NCBI GenBank assembly: GCA_029934875.1
Contig: JAOZLK010000254.1
Coordinates: 1 to 6,650, forward strand
DNA: 6,650 nucleotides
Direction: 5' to 3'
Origin: Bacteroidales bacterium
Lineage (GTDB): Bacteria > Bacteroidota > Bacteroidia > Bacteroidales > GCA-2748055
Position numbers and translations under genes: made by a program. Positions 1-6,595 of the stretch are shown here, piece after piece (position 1 is the stretch's first letter; each line of letters starts with the position of its first letter). The notes below the pieces were generated by a model that did not search any database, was not told where the DNA came from, and was given only the letters and a program-made list of their open reading frames with translations.

Positions 1-1031
1 CCTGGTTGCCATACGCGCTTTCAGAGTGGTTTAATATTGCCAACACAGCTCCCGAGGGTGAGATTCCGCAGACGGTTCGTCTCTCCTTTTATATAGGCGG
101 CGTAGTGCTTTTCCTGGCGGTATTATGGACTGTGTTAAGAACCAGGGAGTACTCGCCTGAAGAGCTCAAAAGTTTCAGCGAAGAGAAGGAGGATAAGGCT
201 GAAGAGGAGCCGGACTCCACGGAGCCCCTGTCCAAATATTTCAGGCGAGGGGTGATCTGGACCGCGGTAGGATTGGCAATTATGCTTGTCATTCTCAGGT
301 TCAAGCTGGAAAAAGAGTTATATATCCTTGCCGGGGGTTTTGGGCTTTTCGGGCTTCTTCAGCTCATGGTTGCAGGCCTTATATCGGCCCGGAAGGAGAA
401 AAATGGACTGGTGGCCATTATCACAGATTTGTATCGCATGCCCCTGACCATGAAACAGCTGGCTCTTGTCCAGTTTTTCTCCTGGTTTGCCATGTTCAGC
501 ATGTGGATCTATACCATCCCAGGGGTTACACAGCATCTGTATGGAACCACCGACACCACCTCTGAAATATATAATGAGGGAGCCAATCTTTTAAGTGGAA
601 TGATGGGCTGGTACAACCTATTTGCTGCGGCATTCGGATTGTTGCTCTTACCGCTTTTGTCAAAACTCACCAATCGGAAGATTACCCATTCTATTGCACT
701 GCTTGTGGGTGGTATTGGCCTGGCTTCCATCATCCTCCTGGAAAATCCCCAGCACATGATCTTCTCCATGATTGGTGTTGGATTGGCCTGGGCCAGTATT
801 CTGGCCATGCCATATGCTATTCTCACAGGATCGCTTCCCCAGCATAAAATGGGAGTGTATATGGGAATCTTCAATTTCTTCATTGTGATTCCCCAGATCC
901 TGGCAGCAACCATCCTGGGATTTATGGTCAAATCTCTTTTTGGTGGTGAAAGTATTTATGCCCTGCTCGCAGGGGGGATCTCCTTGTTGATTGCAGCAGT
1001 TTTGATCCTTTTTGTACAGGACAAAAATTAG
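1..1031 (+). CDS. SLC45/GPH-like MFS sugar transporter, C-terminal part (5' end outside window)
   Basis: Inner-membrane secondary transporter, probably importing maltose or a related disaccharide with a cation. The frame is open from the first full codon (base 3) to the TAG at 1029-1031, so about 342 residues are visible and the N-terminal helices (roughly 1-5, about 150 residues by comparison with remembered relatives) are missing. From the TTG at base 6, hydrophobic helices lie near residues 24-44, 83-98, 104-127, 152-173, 198-219, 227-246, 250-274, 283-309 and 315-337. A highly charged loop (about 48-77, rich in Glu and Lys) follows the first visible helix, as in the central cytoplasmic loop of this family. 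Family-like blocks are 'FFSWFAMFSMWIYTIPGV' (157-174) and 'MPYAILTGSLPQHKMGVYMG' (268-287). GH65 follows after 42 bp on the same strand, which supports a disaccharide substrate and a shared transcript. The family call is firm; the substrate is inferred from the neighbour. Confidence 0.9.
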   Translation, partial: WLPYALSEWFNIANTAPEGEIPQTVRLSFYIGGVVLFLAVLWTVLRTREYSPEELKSFSEEKEDKAEEEPDSTEPLSKYFRRGVIWTAVGLAIMLVILRFKLEKELYILAGGFGLFGLLQLMVAGLISARKEKNGLVAIITDLYRMPLTMKQLALVQFFSWFAMFSMWIYTIPGVTQHLYGTTDTTSEIYNEGANLLSGMMGWYNLFAAAFGLLLLPLLSKLTNRKITHSIALLVGGIGLASIILLENPQHMIFSMIGVGLAWASILAMPYAILTGSLPQHKMGVYMGIFNFFIVIPQILAATILGFMVKSLFGGESIYALLAGGISLLIAAVLILFVQDKN

Positions 1032-1044
1032 TCTTGTAGAGTGG

Positions 1045-1071
1045 AAAGTTGAAAGTATATAAAGTTGAAAG
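1045..1071 (+). repeat. 11-bp direct repeat filling the MFS-GH65 spacer
   Basis: AAAGTTGAAAG occurs at 1045-1055 and again at 1061-1071, separated by TATAT, giving a 16-bp period. The second copy ends 2 bp before the ATG of the GH65 gene. There is no Shine-Dalgarno sequence here. The repeat could be slippage-derived spacer DNA or a binding or translation-enhancing element; the sequence alone does not decide. Confidence 0.6.
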
Positions 1072-1073
1072 AA

Positions 1074-3380
1074 ATGAACGGGCACTATATAAAAGAACCC
1101 TGGAGCATTATTGAAGAGGGATTTCACCCCGGGATGCAGGAGGCTTCTGAAAGTATCTTCAGTCTTGGAAACGGGCTCATGGGTCAAAGGGCAAATTTCG
1201 AAGAGCGGTATACGGGCGAAAGCCTGCAGGGCAATTACCTGGCGGGAGTCTACTATCCCGACAAGACAAGGGTTGGCTGGTGGAAAAACGGTTACCCCGA
1301 ATATTTTGCCAAGGTACTCAATGCTCCAAACTGGATAGGGATTGATGTGGAAATCGATGGTGTTCAGCTGGATCTTCACAAATGTGAAGTGGTGGATTTC
1401 AGGCGGGAGTTGAACATGCAACAGGGTTACCTGGAGCGCAGGTTTACTTTTGTAAACAAGGGGAAGAAGCTTCATATCTCAGCGAGGCGTTTCCTGAGCA
1501 TGAAGCGGAACGAGATCGGTGTCATTCGCTATGCAGTGAAATCAGAAGATTTTTCGGGAACCCTTTCCTTTACTCCCTACATAGACGGAAATGTGGTAAA
1601 TCGCGACTCCAACTACGATGAGCAATTCTGGGAGATGATGGATACCAGGTCTGGAAAAAATCTTGCTCACCTGAAGGCTCGTACCCGAAAAACAGGATTT
1701 ATTACCTGCATGACCATGGCGTACCAGCTATGCCTGGATGAAAAAATACTGGGACCGGAAGTGGAAGTAAGCGAGCGGAGTGATTATGTCTCCAACCGGG
1801 TTTCGCTTGAGCTTGAAGCAGGCCAGGAGGCGGTATTTCTGAAATACGTATCGGTACTGACCAGCCTGAATCATGATCAGGAAAAGATGCATGAAGAAGG
1901 GGAAGTTATCCTGCAGGAGGCTGTGAAACTTGGGTATGCAGCCCTTTTCCAGGAGCATTCAGCAGTGTGGGAGAACAACTGGGCCCATTCAGATATCATC
2001 ATTGAAGGGGACACAGCAGCACAACAAGGTATACGCTTCAACATCTTCCAGCTTAAGCAGACCTATACGGGCAGGGATGAACGATTAAACATCGGGCCCA
2101 AGGGATTTACCGGGGAGAAGTATGGAGGAAGTACCTATTGGGATACCGAAGCTTACCTGATCCCCTTCTATCTGAGCACAGCCCCTGAAGAAGTCTCCAG
2201 GAACTTGCTGGTATACAGGTATAAGCACCTTCAAAAGGCTATTGAGAATGCCAAGAAGCTGGGTTTCAACCAAGGGGCCGCCCTCTATCCCATGGTGACC
2301 ATGAACGGAGAGGAATGTCACAACGAGTGGGAGATTACCTTCGAGGAAATCCATCGCAACGGGGCCATTGCCTATGCAATCTATAACTACACCAGGTATA
2401 CGGGCGATTCGGACTACCTGGCCGAGTATGGACTGGAAGTTCTGATCGGCATCTCGCGCTTCTGGCGGCAGCGGGTTAACTGGTCGGATGTTCGGGGAAA
2501 ATACGTTATGCTGGGCGTCACCGGTCCAAATGAGTATGAGAACAATGTGAACAACAACTGGTACACTAATAAGATGGCCAGCTGGACACTTTCCTATACC
2601 CTTGAGGTGCTTGAAGCAGTCATGGAATCGTCCCCCGGAGCTTATGACGAGATTAAGAAGCGGACTGGGTTTAACTTCAAGGAGGAGACCGGCGGCTGGA
2701 AAGACGTGATTGAGCACCTTCATTTTCCCTATGATGAAAAGAAAGGGGTCTTTCTCCAGCAGGATGGCTACATGGATAAAAAGCAGATCATGGCTGATGA
2801 TCTGGATCCGGTGGAACGCCCCATTAACCAGAACTGGTCGTGGGACCGTATTCTGCGCTCCTGCCTGATCAAGCAGGCAGACGTACTCCAGGGAATCTAT
2901 ACCTTTGAAGAAGAGTATGACCACGAAGTTACAAAGAGGAATTTTGATTTTTATGAGCCTCGTACCGTTCATGAATCATCCCTTTCGCCATGTGTTCACT
3001 CCATCCTGGCATCAAGAATCGGGATGCCTGAGAAGGCCTATGAGATGTATCTTCGTACCTCCCGGCTCGACCTCGACGATTATAATAATGAGGTGAACGA
3101 GGGCCTGCACATCACCAGCATGGGGGGCACCTGGATGTCGGTGGTATATGGTTTTGGAGGAATGAAGATCAGGGAAGGCATGCTTAGTTTCGAACCTCGT
3201 ATGCCTGAAGGATGGAAAGGATTATCTTTTAAGATTTACCACCGGGGATGTACACTTAAGGTCAGCATTGATAAATCAAAAGTGAAAATCGAGAACCTTG
3301 TGGGTGGTGATACGGAGCTTCTGCTTTGTGGATCAAAAGTCGAGCTGAAAGCTGGCAGAATGGTTTTTGCGGATTTATAA
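1074..3380 (+). CDS. GH65 glycoside phosphorylase, probable maltose phosphorylase
   Basis: Cytoplasmic inverting phosphorylase; the likely reaction is maltose + phosphate to beta-D-glucose 1-phosphate + glucose (EC 2.4.1.8). From the ATG at 1074 it has 768 residues, the normal GH65 length; a TTG three codons upstream is a less likely start. The order is an N-terminal beta-sandwich (about 1-270), a linker, an (alpha/alpha)6 catalytic barrel (about 310-690) and a small C-terminal beta domain (about 690-768). Conserved blocks are YWDTE at 355-359, HNEWEITFE at 416-424, GPNEYE at 484-489 with Glu487 as the presumed general acid, KQADV starting at Lys600, and the phosphate-binding loop HESSLSP at 633-639 with Ser635/Ser636. 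The HNEWEITFE loop matches the segment that, as I recall from loop-swap work on Lactobacillus maltose phosphorylase, sets maltose over trehalose or kojibiose specificity. There is no signal peptide. It lies downstream of the sugar transporter, probably co-transcribed. The family is certain; maltose is likely, and another alpha-glucobiose is possible. Confidence 0.93.
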   Translation: MNGHYIKEPWSIIEEGFHPGMQEASESIFSLGNGLMGQRANFEERYTGESLQGNYLAGVYYPDKTRVGWWKNGYPEYFAKVLNAPNWIGIDVEIDGVQLDLHKCEVVDFRRELNMQQGYLERRFTFVNKGKKLHISARRFLSMKRNEIGVIRYAVKSEDFSGTLSFTPYIDGNVVNRDSNYDEQFWEMMDTRSGKNLAHLKARTRKTGFITCMTMAYQLCLDEKILGPEVEVSERSDYVSNRVSLELEAGQEAVFLKYVSVLTSLNHDQEKMHEEGEVILQEAVKLGYAALFQEHSAVWENNWAHSDIIIEGDTAAQQGIRFNIFQLKQTYTGRDERLNIGPKGFTGEKYGGSTYWDTEAYLIPFYLSTAPEEVSRNLLVYRYKHLQKAIENAKKLGFNQGAALYPMVTMNGEECHNEWEITFEEIHRNGAIAYAIYNYTRYTGDSDYLAEYGLEVLIGISRFWRQRVNWSDVRGKYVMLGVTGPNEYENNVNNNWYTNKMASWTLSYTLEVLEAVMESSPGAYDEIKKRTGFNFKEETGGWKDVIEHLHFPYDEKKGVFLQQDGYMDKKQIMADDLDPVERPINQNWSWDRILRSCLIKQADVLQGIYTFEEEYDHEVTKRNFDFYEPRTVHESSLSPCVHSILASRIGMPEKAYEMYLRTSRLDLDDYNNEVNEGLHITSMGGTWMSVVYGFGGMKIREGMLSFEPRMPEGWKGLSFKIYHRGCTLKVSIDKSKVKIENLVGGDTELLLCGSKVELKAGRMVFADL

Positions 3381-3386
3381 GATCAA

Positions 3387-3411
3387 CTGGGTTCTACAGG
3401 TCAAAACCCAG
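3387..3411. terminator. Possible weak bidirectional terminator hairpin between GH65 and HAD
   Basis: CTGGGTT (3387-3393) and AACCCAG (3405-3411) form a perfect 7-bp stem with an 11-nt loop, between two convergent genes whose stop codons are only 13 bp apart. The stem overlaps the HAD stop codon. Neither side has a T-run directly after the stem; the nearest plus-strand T-run is at about 3425-3432, some 14 nt away. It may limit read-through from both sides, but it is not a textbook intrinsic terminator. Confidence 0.35.
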
Positions 3412-4020
3412 GTCCGTTAACCTTGTTTTTTCATGGATATGGATGGCCTGGAACCCCAGTTCTTGTGAAGCTTTGATGTTGTGGATACTGTCGTCGAGAA
3501 AAAGGGTCTCTCCCGGTACAATACCTGCATCATTGATTACATATTCCCATGCCTCATGATCTGGTTTATGCCAGCCGATCTCATAGGAGTAATATATTTT
3601 TTTAAAGGCATCTTTCATTGGTAAGCCGGACTTTTCCAGGTACATCTGCTCAAAAACCGGGGCATGCAGGGGAGAGGTATTGCTAAGCATGTACAAGTCA
3701 TATCGCCCCTTTAATTTCTCCAGCAAAAGGGTCCGCTCCTGGGGAATGCGTAAGATCATAGCATTCCAGGCCTCATCGAGGGCCTCGTCAGAAAATTCTA
3801 ATCCTGTAATTTTCCTAATCTCGTTTCGGAACTCAAGCGTGCTTATTTTCCCGGTTTCATACCGGAAAAAAAGATCGCTGGTCATGCTGTTCGGATATTG
3901 AAGCAGCTCGGCCGGGAAACCAAGATCGTAGAACCCTTTCAGTGTTGAGTGCACATCGATATCCAGGATTACACCCCCCAGGTCGAAGAGGATGTTTTTG
4001 ATGTGTTGTTCTTTTATCAT
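3394..4020 (-). CDS. HAD-superfamily phosphatase, YihX-like (DLGG motif)
   Basis: Small cytoplasmic phosphohydrolase of 208 residues, complete. All HAD motifs are present: motif I FDLGGV with nucleophile Asp13, motif II LSNTS with Ser113, motif III Lys152 in WHKPD, and motif IV LDDSIHN with Asp176/Asp177. An alpha-helical cap (about 20-95) sits between motifs I and II, as in HAD-IA proteins. The DxG motif and the layout resemble E. coli YihX, an alpha-D-glucose-1-phosphate phosphatase; Asp13+2 is Gly, which argues against beta-phosphoglucomutase. The ATG at 4018-4020 is preferred because motif I then begins at the usual distance from the N-terminus; upstream ATGs at 4038 or 4086 would add a tail without family character and, in the latter case, overlap mtnA. 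It converges on GH65 (13 bp) and diverges from mtnA (45 bp). The substrate is unknown; a sugar phosphate is plausible from the context. Confidence 0.88.
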   Translation of the reverse strand: MIKEQHIKNILFDLGGVILDIDVHSTLKGFYDLGFPAELLQYPNSMTSDLFFRYETGKISTLEFRNEIRKITGLEFSDEALDEAWNAMILRIPQERTLLLEKLKGRYDLYMLSNTSPLHAPVFEQMYLEKSGLPMKDAFKKIYYSYEIGWHKPDHEAWEYVINDAGIVPGETLFLDDSIHNIKASQELGFQAIHIHEKTRLTDLGFDL

Positions 4021-4024
4021 TTTG

Positions 4025-4032
4025 TATATTCG
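4025..4032 (+). promoter_or_regulatory. Candidate -7 element for mtnA
   Basis: TATATTCG matches the Bacteroidota -7 consensus TAnnTTTG at five of its six fixed positions. A start near 4039 would leave a leader of about 27 nt before the mtnA ATG. The upstream TTG choices (4006-4008 or 3998-4000) give 16 or 24 bp spacing, neither close to the usual roughly 20 bp, so this is tentative. Confidence 0.3.
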
Positions 4033-4038
4033 TAGCAT

Positions 4039-4046
4039 CAAAGATA
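4039..4046 (-). promoter_or_regulatory. Candidate -7 element for the HAD gene
   Basis: Read on the minus strand this is TATCTTTG, a perfect match to TAnnTTTG. A start about 7 nt downstream (near 4032) leaves a leader of about 12 nt before the ATG at 4020 and would exclude the more upstream ATGs as starts. I do not see a convincing -33 TTG at the right distance. Confidence 0.4.
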
Positions 4047-4065
4047 AGAGAAAAACCAGACAGCC

Positions 4066-5154
4066 ATGCGCATAGGAAATACTCATTTCAGGTCCATCTG
4101 GCTGGCTGATGATCCGGGTGTGGTCCGGGTAATCGATCAGAGAAAGCTCCCATTTGAATTTGAGCTAATGGAGCTTACATCACTGGATGATGCTTGTTAT
4201 GCCATCAGTGATATGGTGGTTAGGGGTGCGCCTTTGATTGGGGTCACGGCAGCCTATGGTTTGTACCTGGCAGCTTTGAAAAGCCAGGCAAAAAATTGGT
4301 GCGATGAGCTTAAAGCAGCAGCAGATAAACTGCTTGCCACCAGGCCCACCGCGGTGAACCTGAAATATGCTCTTGACCTTGGATTGGCGGAATTGAATTG
4401 TACCGGTACAAGGGAAGGGATGATCGATCGTCTGTTTCACCTGGCCATGGCCCTGGCCGAGGAAGAAGTAAAGCGCTGCAGGATGATTGGCGAGCATGGC
4501 GTGGATCTGATCACGGAGTGCTACGAGAAGAAAAAAGCCCCGGTGAATATTCTGACACATTGCAATGCCGGATGGCTGGCCTGTGTGGATTACGGAACAG
4601 CCACTGCGCCCATATACAAAGCTCATGACGAAGGGATCCCGGTACATGTCTGGGTGGATGAAACCAGGCCGCGAAATCAGGGCGCCAGGCTTACTGCATA
4701 TGAACTTGGAGAGCATGGTGTAGCTCATACAGTAATTGTGGACAATGCCGGAGGACACCTGATGCAGGAGGGAATGGTGGATATGGTCATTGTGGGAAGC
4801 GATCGTACAACCCGGAATGGGGATGTGGCCAATAAAATTGGAACTTATCTGAAAGCGCTTGCTGCCAGGGACAACAACATCCCTTTTTATGTGGCTTTGC
4901 CCACCAGCACCATCGACATGAATCTTAGCCATGGGAGAGAAATTGAAATTGAGAACAGAGATGCTGAAGAGGTGAGCCATATGCCGGGTTGGGATGATGA
5001 GCAAATGAAATCCTCCCGGGTCAGGGTGCTTCCCTCCGGTTCAGACATAGTGAATCCGGGCTTTGACGTAACCCCTTCCCGTCTGGTTACCAAACTGATT
5101 ACAGAAAAGGGCCTTTGCCCGGCCACAGAAGAGGCAATCAGGGAACTATTTTAA
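4066..5154 (+). CDS. mtnA: S-methyl-5-thioribose-1-phosphate isomerase
   Basis: Cytoplasmic aldose-ketose isomerase converting 5-methylthioribose 1-phosphate to 5-methylthioribulose 1-phosphate in methionine salvage (EC 5.3.1.23). It is complete at 362 residues, the usual MtnA length. Diagnostic blocks, in order, are VVRGAPLIG (51-59), RPTAVNL (93-99), LTHCNAG with the presumed catalytic Cys166, DETRPRNQGARLTAYEL (198-214), GSDR with the presumed catalytic Asp246, NGDVANKIGTY (251-261), ALPTSTID (277-284) and NPGFDVTP (330-337). GSDR replaces the more common GADR, a mild change that keeps the Asp. The eIF2B-related isomerase fold is shared with ribose-1,5-bisphosphate isomerases, but Cys166, the GSDR block and the length fit MtnA. 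No other salvage gene lies in the window. The next gene starts 2 bp after the stop, so the two are probably co-transcribed. The ATG lies 45 bp from the divergent HAD gene. Confidence 0.96.
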   Translation: MRIGNTHFRSIWLADDPGVVRVIDQRKLPFEFELMELTSLDDACYAISDMVVRGAPLIGVTAAYGLYLAALKSQAKNWCDELKAAADKLLATRPTAVNLKYALDLGLAELNCTGTREGMIDRLFHLAMALAEEEVKRCRMIGEHGVDLITECYEKKKAPVNILTHCNAGWLACVDYGTATAPIYKAHDEGIPVHVWVDETRPRNQGARLTAYELGEHGVAHTVIVDNAGGHLMQEGMVDMVIVGSDRTTRNGDVANKIGTYLKALAARDNNIPFYVALPTSTIDMNLSHGREIEIENRDAEEVSHMPGWDDEQMKSSRVRVLPSGSDIVNPGFDVTPSRLVTKLITEKGLCPATEEAIRELF

Positions 5155-5156
5155 GA

Positions 5157-6332
5157 ATGAGGATTGTGAGAAAAGCGTTTATCATCATCATCTTTATGTG
5201 CTTTTGCGGGCAATGGGTCCATTCACAAAATAAGGGATCAACCAACGGTCAGCCCTTTTTTCAGTTAATCTATCACCAGGGTGTACACTGGAACCGCACC
5301 GAGTACCTTCAGGAACAAATGGAGGGAGGTTTTAAAGCCTTTGAGGCAAAGCTGGGTTTTCAGACATTGGGAGGAGAGTTGTGGCAGCAGTTTAATCATT
5401 ATCCCAAGTATGGAGTGGGGATTCACTTTGCTGATGAGATCAAAGGACGTGCCGATACCACCAACCTGGGGAATCCTTTCTCTGCCTTCATGTTCTACAA
5501 TATACCCATGGCTCGCTTTGGTCGATTCTCGATCAATACAAATATCTCTGCGGGTTTAAGTTATATGAATTGGGTTTACGATCCCGTAACTAATCCTTAC
5601 AATGATGTGATTGGATCGCACGTCAACCTCTACTTTGATTTAAACCTGAACATGGGGATCAAGCTGAGTGAGCGTTTGGATCTGACCCTTGGATACGGGA
5701 TGACACACTACTCCAACGGGAGGATCAACCTTCCTCAGAAAGGACTGAACAATTGGGGCTGGCAGGTGGGCATGGCCTACATTTTTGGAGGCCCGGACGA
5801 TCCTTTCAAGCGAGCAGAGTTCGTTGAAGTGGAGATACCCGAATTTTATCCTTATGAGGAAGTTCAGCTGATGCTTTCAGTTGGGGTCACCGAATGGCAA
5901 CCCGGTAAGGCTACTGAGGGGGTGCACTACCTCACCTCCTCATTCACGGCCGACTATGCTCTTCAATTCAGCGAAAGGAGTGCGGTGACCCTGGGATTCG
6001 ACGTCATGTATGATGCCTCGCTTTCTCATGACATCCCCTATATTAAGCACGAGCTTGTGACCCAAATTCAGAAAACTTATTTTGGGGGACACATTGGTTT
6101 CCAGTATACCATTGATAAACTGACCCTGCTCTTTAACGCGGGGACCTACTTCAAGCACTATTCCTACGACAGGCGTTTTTACTTTGCCAGGGCTGGAGGC
6201 CGGGTCCGCATTAGCGAGCACCTGGCTGCTCACATTTGTGTGAAATCGAGAAACGGCATTCGTTCCGACTATATTGAGTGGGGTTTGGCCTATTCCATCA
6301 GGACCTACACATCGGATAAAGCCAAAAATTAA
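5157..6332 (+). CDS. Exported PagL/acyloxyacyl-hydrolase-like outer-membrane beta-barrel protein
   Basis: Probable outer-membrane protein of 391 residues. It begins with a signal peptide: basic start (RIVRK), hydrophobic core at about 7-18, and likely signal peptidase I cleavage around 'VHSQ' (21-24). The ATG at 5157 is preferred over an in-frame upstream start inside mtnA because it puts the signal peptide at the N-terminus. The N-half (about 33-210) has alternating beta-strand character and the PagL-like block THYSNGRIN, with His184 and Ser186 in the positions of the PagL His-Ser pair. The third PagL triad residue (Glu, 14 residues after His) is Asn198 here. A Pro-rich, charged hinge (211-235) leads to a second strand-rich half (about 235-382) ending in DYIEWGLAYSI. 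PagL is a compact barrel of about 150 residues that removes the 3-O-acyl chain of lipid A; this protein is about twice that size. Lipid A deacylation is a family hypothesis, not shown. It is tightly coupled to mtnA (2 bp). Confidence 0.8.
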   Translation: MRIVRKAFIIIIFMCFCGQWVHSQNKGSTNGQPFFQLIYHQGVHWNRTEYLQEQMEGGFKAFEAKLGFQTLGGELWQQFNHYPKYGVGIHFADEIKGRADTTNLGNPFSAFMFYNIPMARFGRFSINTNISAGLSYMNWVYDPVTNPYNDVIGSHVNLYFDLNLNMGIKLSERLDLTLGYGMTHYSNGRINLPQKGLNNWGWQVGMAYIFGGPDDPFKRAEFVEVEIPEFYPYEEVQLMLSVGVTEWQPGKATEGVHYLTSSFTADYALQFSERSAVTLGFDVMYDASLSHDIPYIKHELVTQIQKTYFGGHIGFQYTIDKLTLLFNAGTYFKHYSYDRRFYFARAGGRVRISEHLAAHICVKSRNGIRSDYIEWGLAYSIRTYTSDKAKN

Positions 6333-6347
6333 TGCTGTGCCAGGCTA

Positions 6348-6378
6348 TTGTCAGTTTTTAGTAAATTGCGTAATATTG
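6348..6378 (+). promoter_or_regulatory. Candidate promoter for the tRNA gene
   Basis: TTG at 6348-6350 and TAATATTG at 6371-6378 are separated by 20 bp. This fits the Bacteroidota -33 TTG / -7 TAnnTTTG arrangement, with one mismatch in the -7 element. Transcription would start near 6385, about 34 nt before the mature tRNA. The leader holds a 6-bp inverted repeat (TTCCGG 6388-6393 / CCGGAA 6406-6411) with no T-run, so the repeat is not a terminator for the upstream gene. Confidence 0.4.
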
Positions 6379-6418
6379 CAATCCCGTTTCCGGATAATGA
6401 CCAGGCCGGAACAATTCA

Positions 6419-6492
6419 GGGCCCATAGCTCAGCTGGTTAGAGCACCTGACTCATAATCAGGGGGTCGCTGGTTCAAGCCCAGCTGGGCCCA
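6419..6492 (+). tRNA. tRNA with CAT anticodon, probably tRNA-Ile2 (lysidine-34)
   Basis: A complete cloverleaf folds by hand. The acceptor GGGCCCA (6419-6425) pairs with TGGGCCC (6485-6491), the D stem is GCTC/GAGC, the anticodon stem CCTGA/TCAGG encloses loop CTCATAA with anticodon CAT at 6453-6455, and the T stem GCTGG/CCAGC encloses TTCAAGC. The discriminator is A6492 and the following CAA shows that CCA is not encoded. CAT can mean elongator Met or Ile2. The C4-G69 and C5-G68 pairs are the acceptor features recognised by TilS in E. coli tRNA-Ile2, and the first bases do not resemble initiator tRNA, so Ile2 reading AUA after lysidine modification is favoured. Simple anticodon-based annotation would label it tRNA-Met. 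Confidence 0.93.
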
Positions 6493-6509
6493 CAATTTAG
6501 AATGATAAT

Positions 6510-6540
6510 CCCCTCTAATTGAATAAGTTAGAGGGGTTTT
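6510..6540 (+). terminator. Intrinsic terminator of the tRNA gene
   Basis: CCCCTCTAA (6510-6518) and TTAGAGGGG (6528-6536) form a perfect 9-bp stem with a 9-nt loop, followed directly by TTTT (6537-6540). It begins 17 bp after the tRNA end and fits Rho-independent termination of the tRNA transcript on the plus strand. Confidence 0.85.
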
Positions 6541-6595
6541 GATTTTACAGGGGACTGTATGGGGGATAGTTAAAGTGTGTGATATGCTTGCTTTC
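6541..6595. other. Spacer between tRNA terminator and intron end; no gene seen
   Basis: This stretch holds no credible open frame or RNA fold. It contains a G-rich piece at 6550-6566. On the minus strand it would be the 3' exon flank of the group II intron. It could include target or attachment DNA, but nothing in it proves that. Confidence 0.4.

Noticed and set aside
660..1475. 271-codon minus-strand open frame spanning the MFS-GH65 junction
   Set aside because: It overlaps two well-supported plus-strand genes and its composition shows no domain.
2085..2972. 295-codon minus-strand open frame
   Set aside because: It lies wholly antisense to the conserved catalytic region of GH65, with no recognisable domain. 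It is a frame shadow.
3394..4020. Calling the HAD gene beta-phosphoglucomutase because it is beside GH65
   Set aside because: Motif I is DLGG rather than DxDG, so the mutase acid/base Asp is absent, and the gene is on the opposite strand.
4180..5004. 274-codon minus-strand open frame
   Set aside because: It is antisense to the conserved core of mtnA and shows no family motifs.
5115..5156. Upstream in-frame start for the outer-membrane protein inside mtnA
   Set aside because: It would put 14 hydrophilic residues before a clear signal peptide. The ATG at 5157 gives a normal N-terminus.
6388..6411. TTCCGG/CCGGAA inverted repeat as terminator of the upstream gene
   Set aside because: It is only a 6-bp stem with a 12-nt loop and no following T-run, and it lies downstream of the candidate tRNA promoter.
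6550..6567. G-rich GGGGAC...GGGGGAT motif as an integrase attachment site
   Set aside because: The two G-runs are not a real direct repeat, and no copy of the tRNA 3' end or integrase gene is visible.
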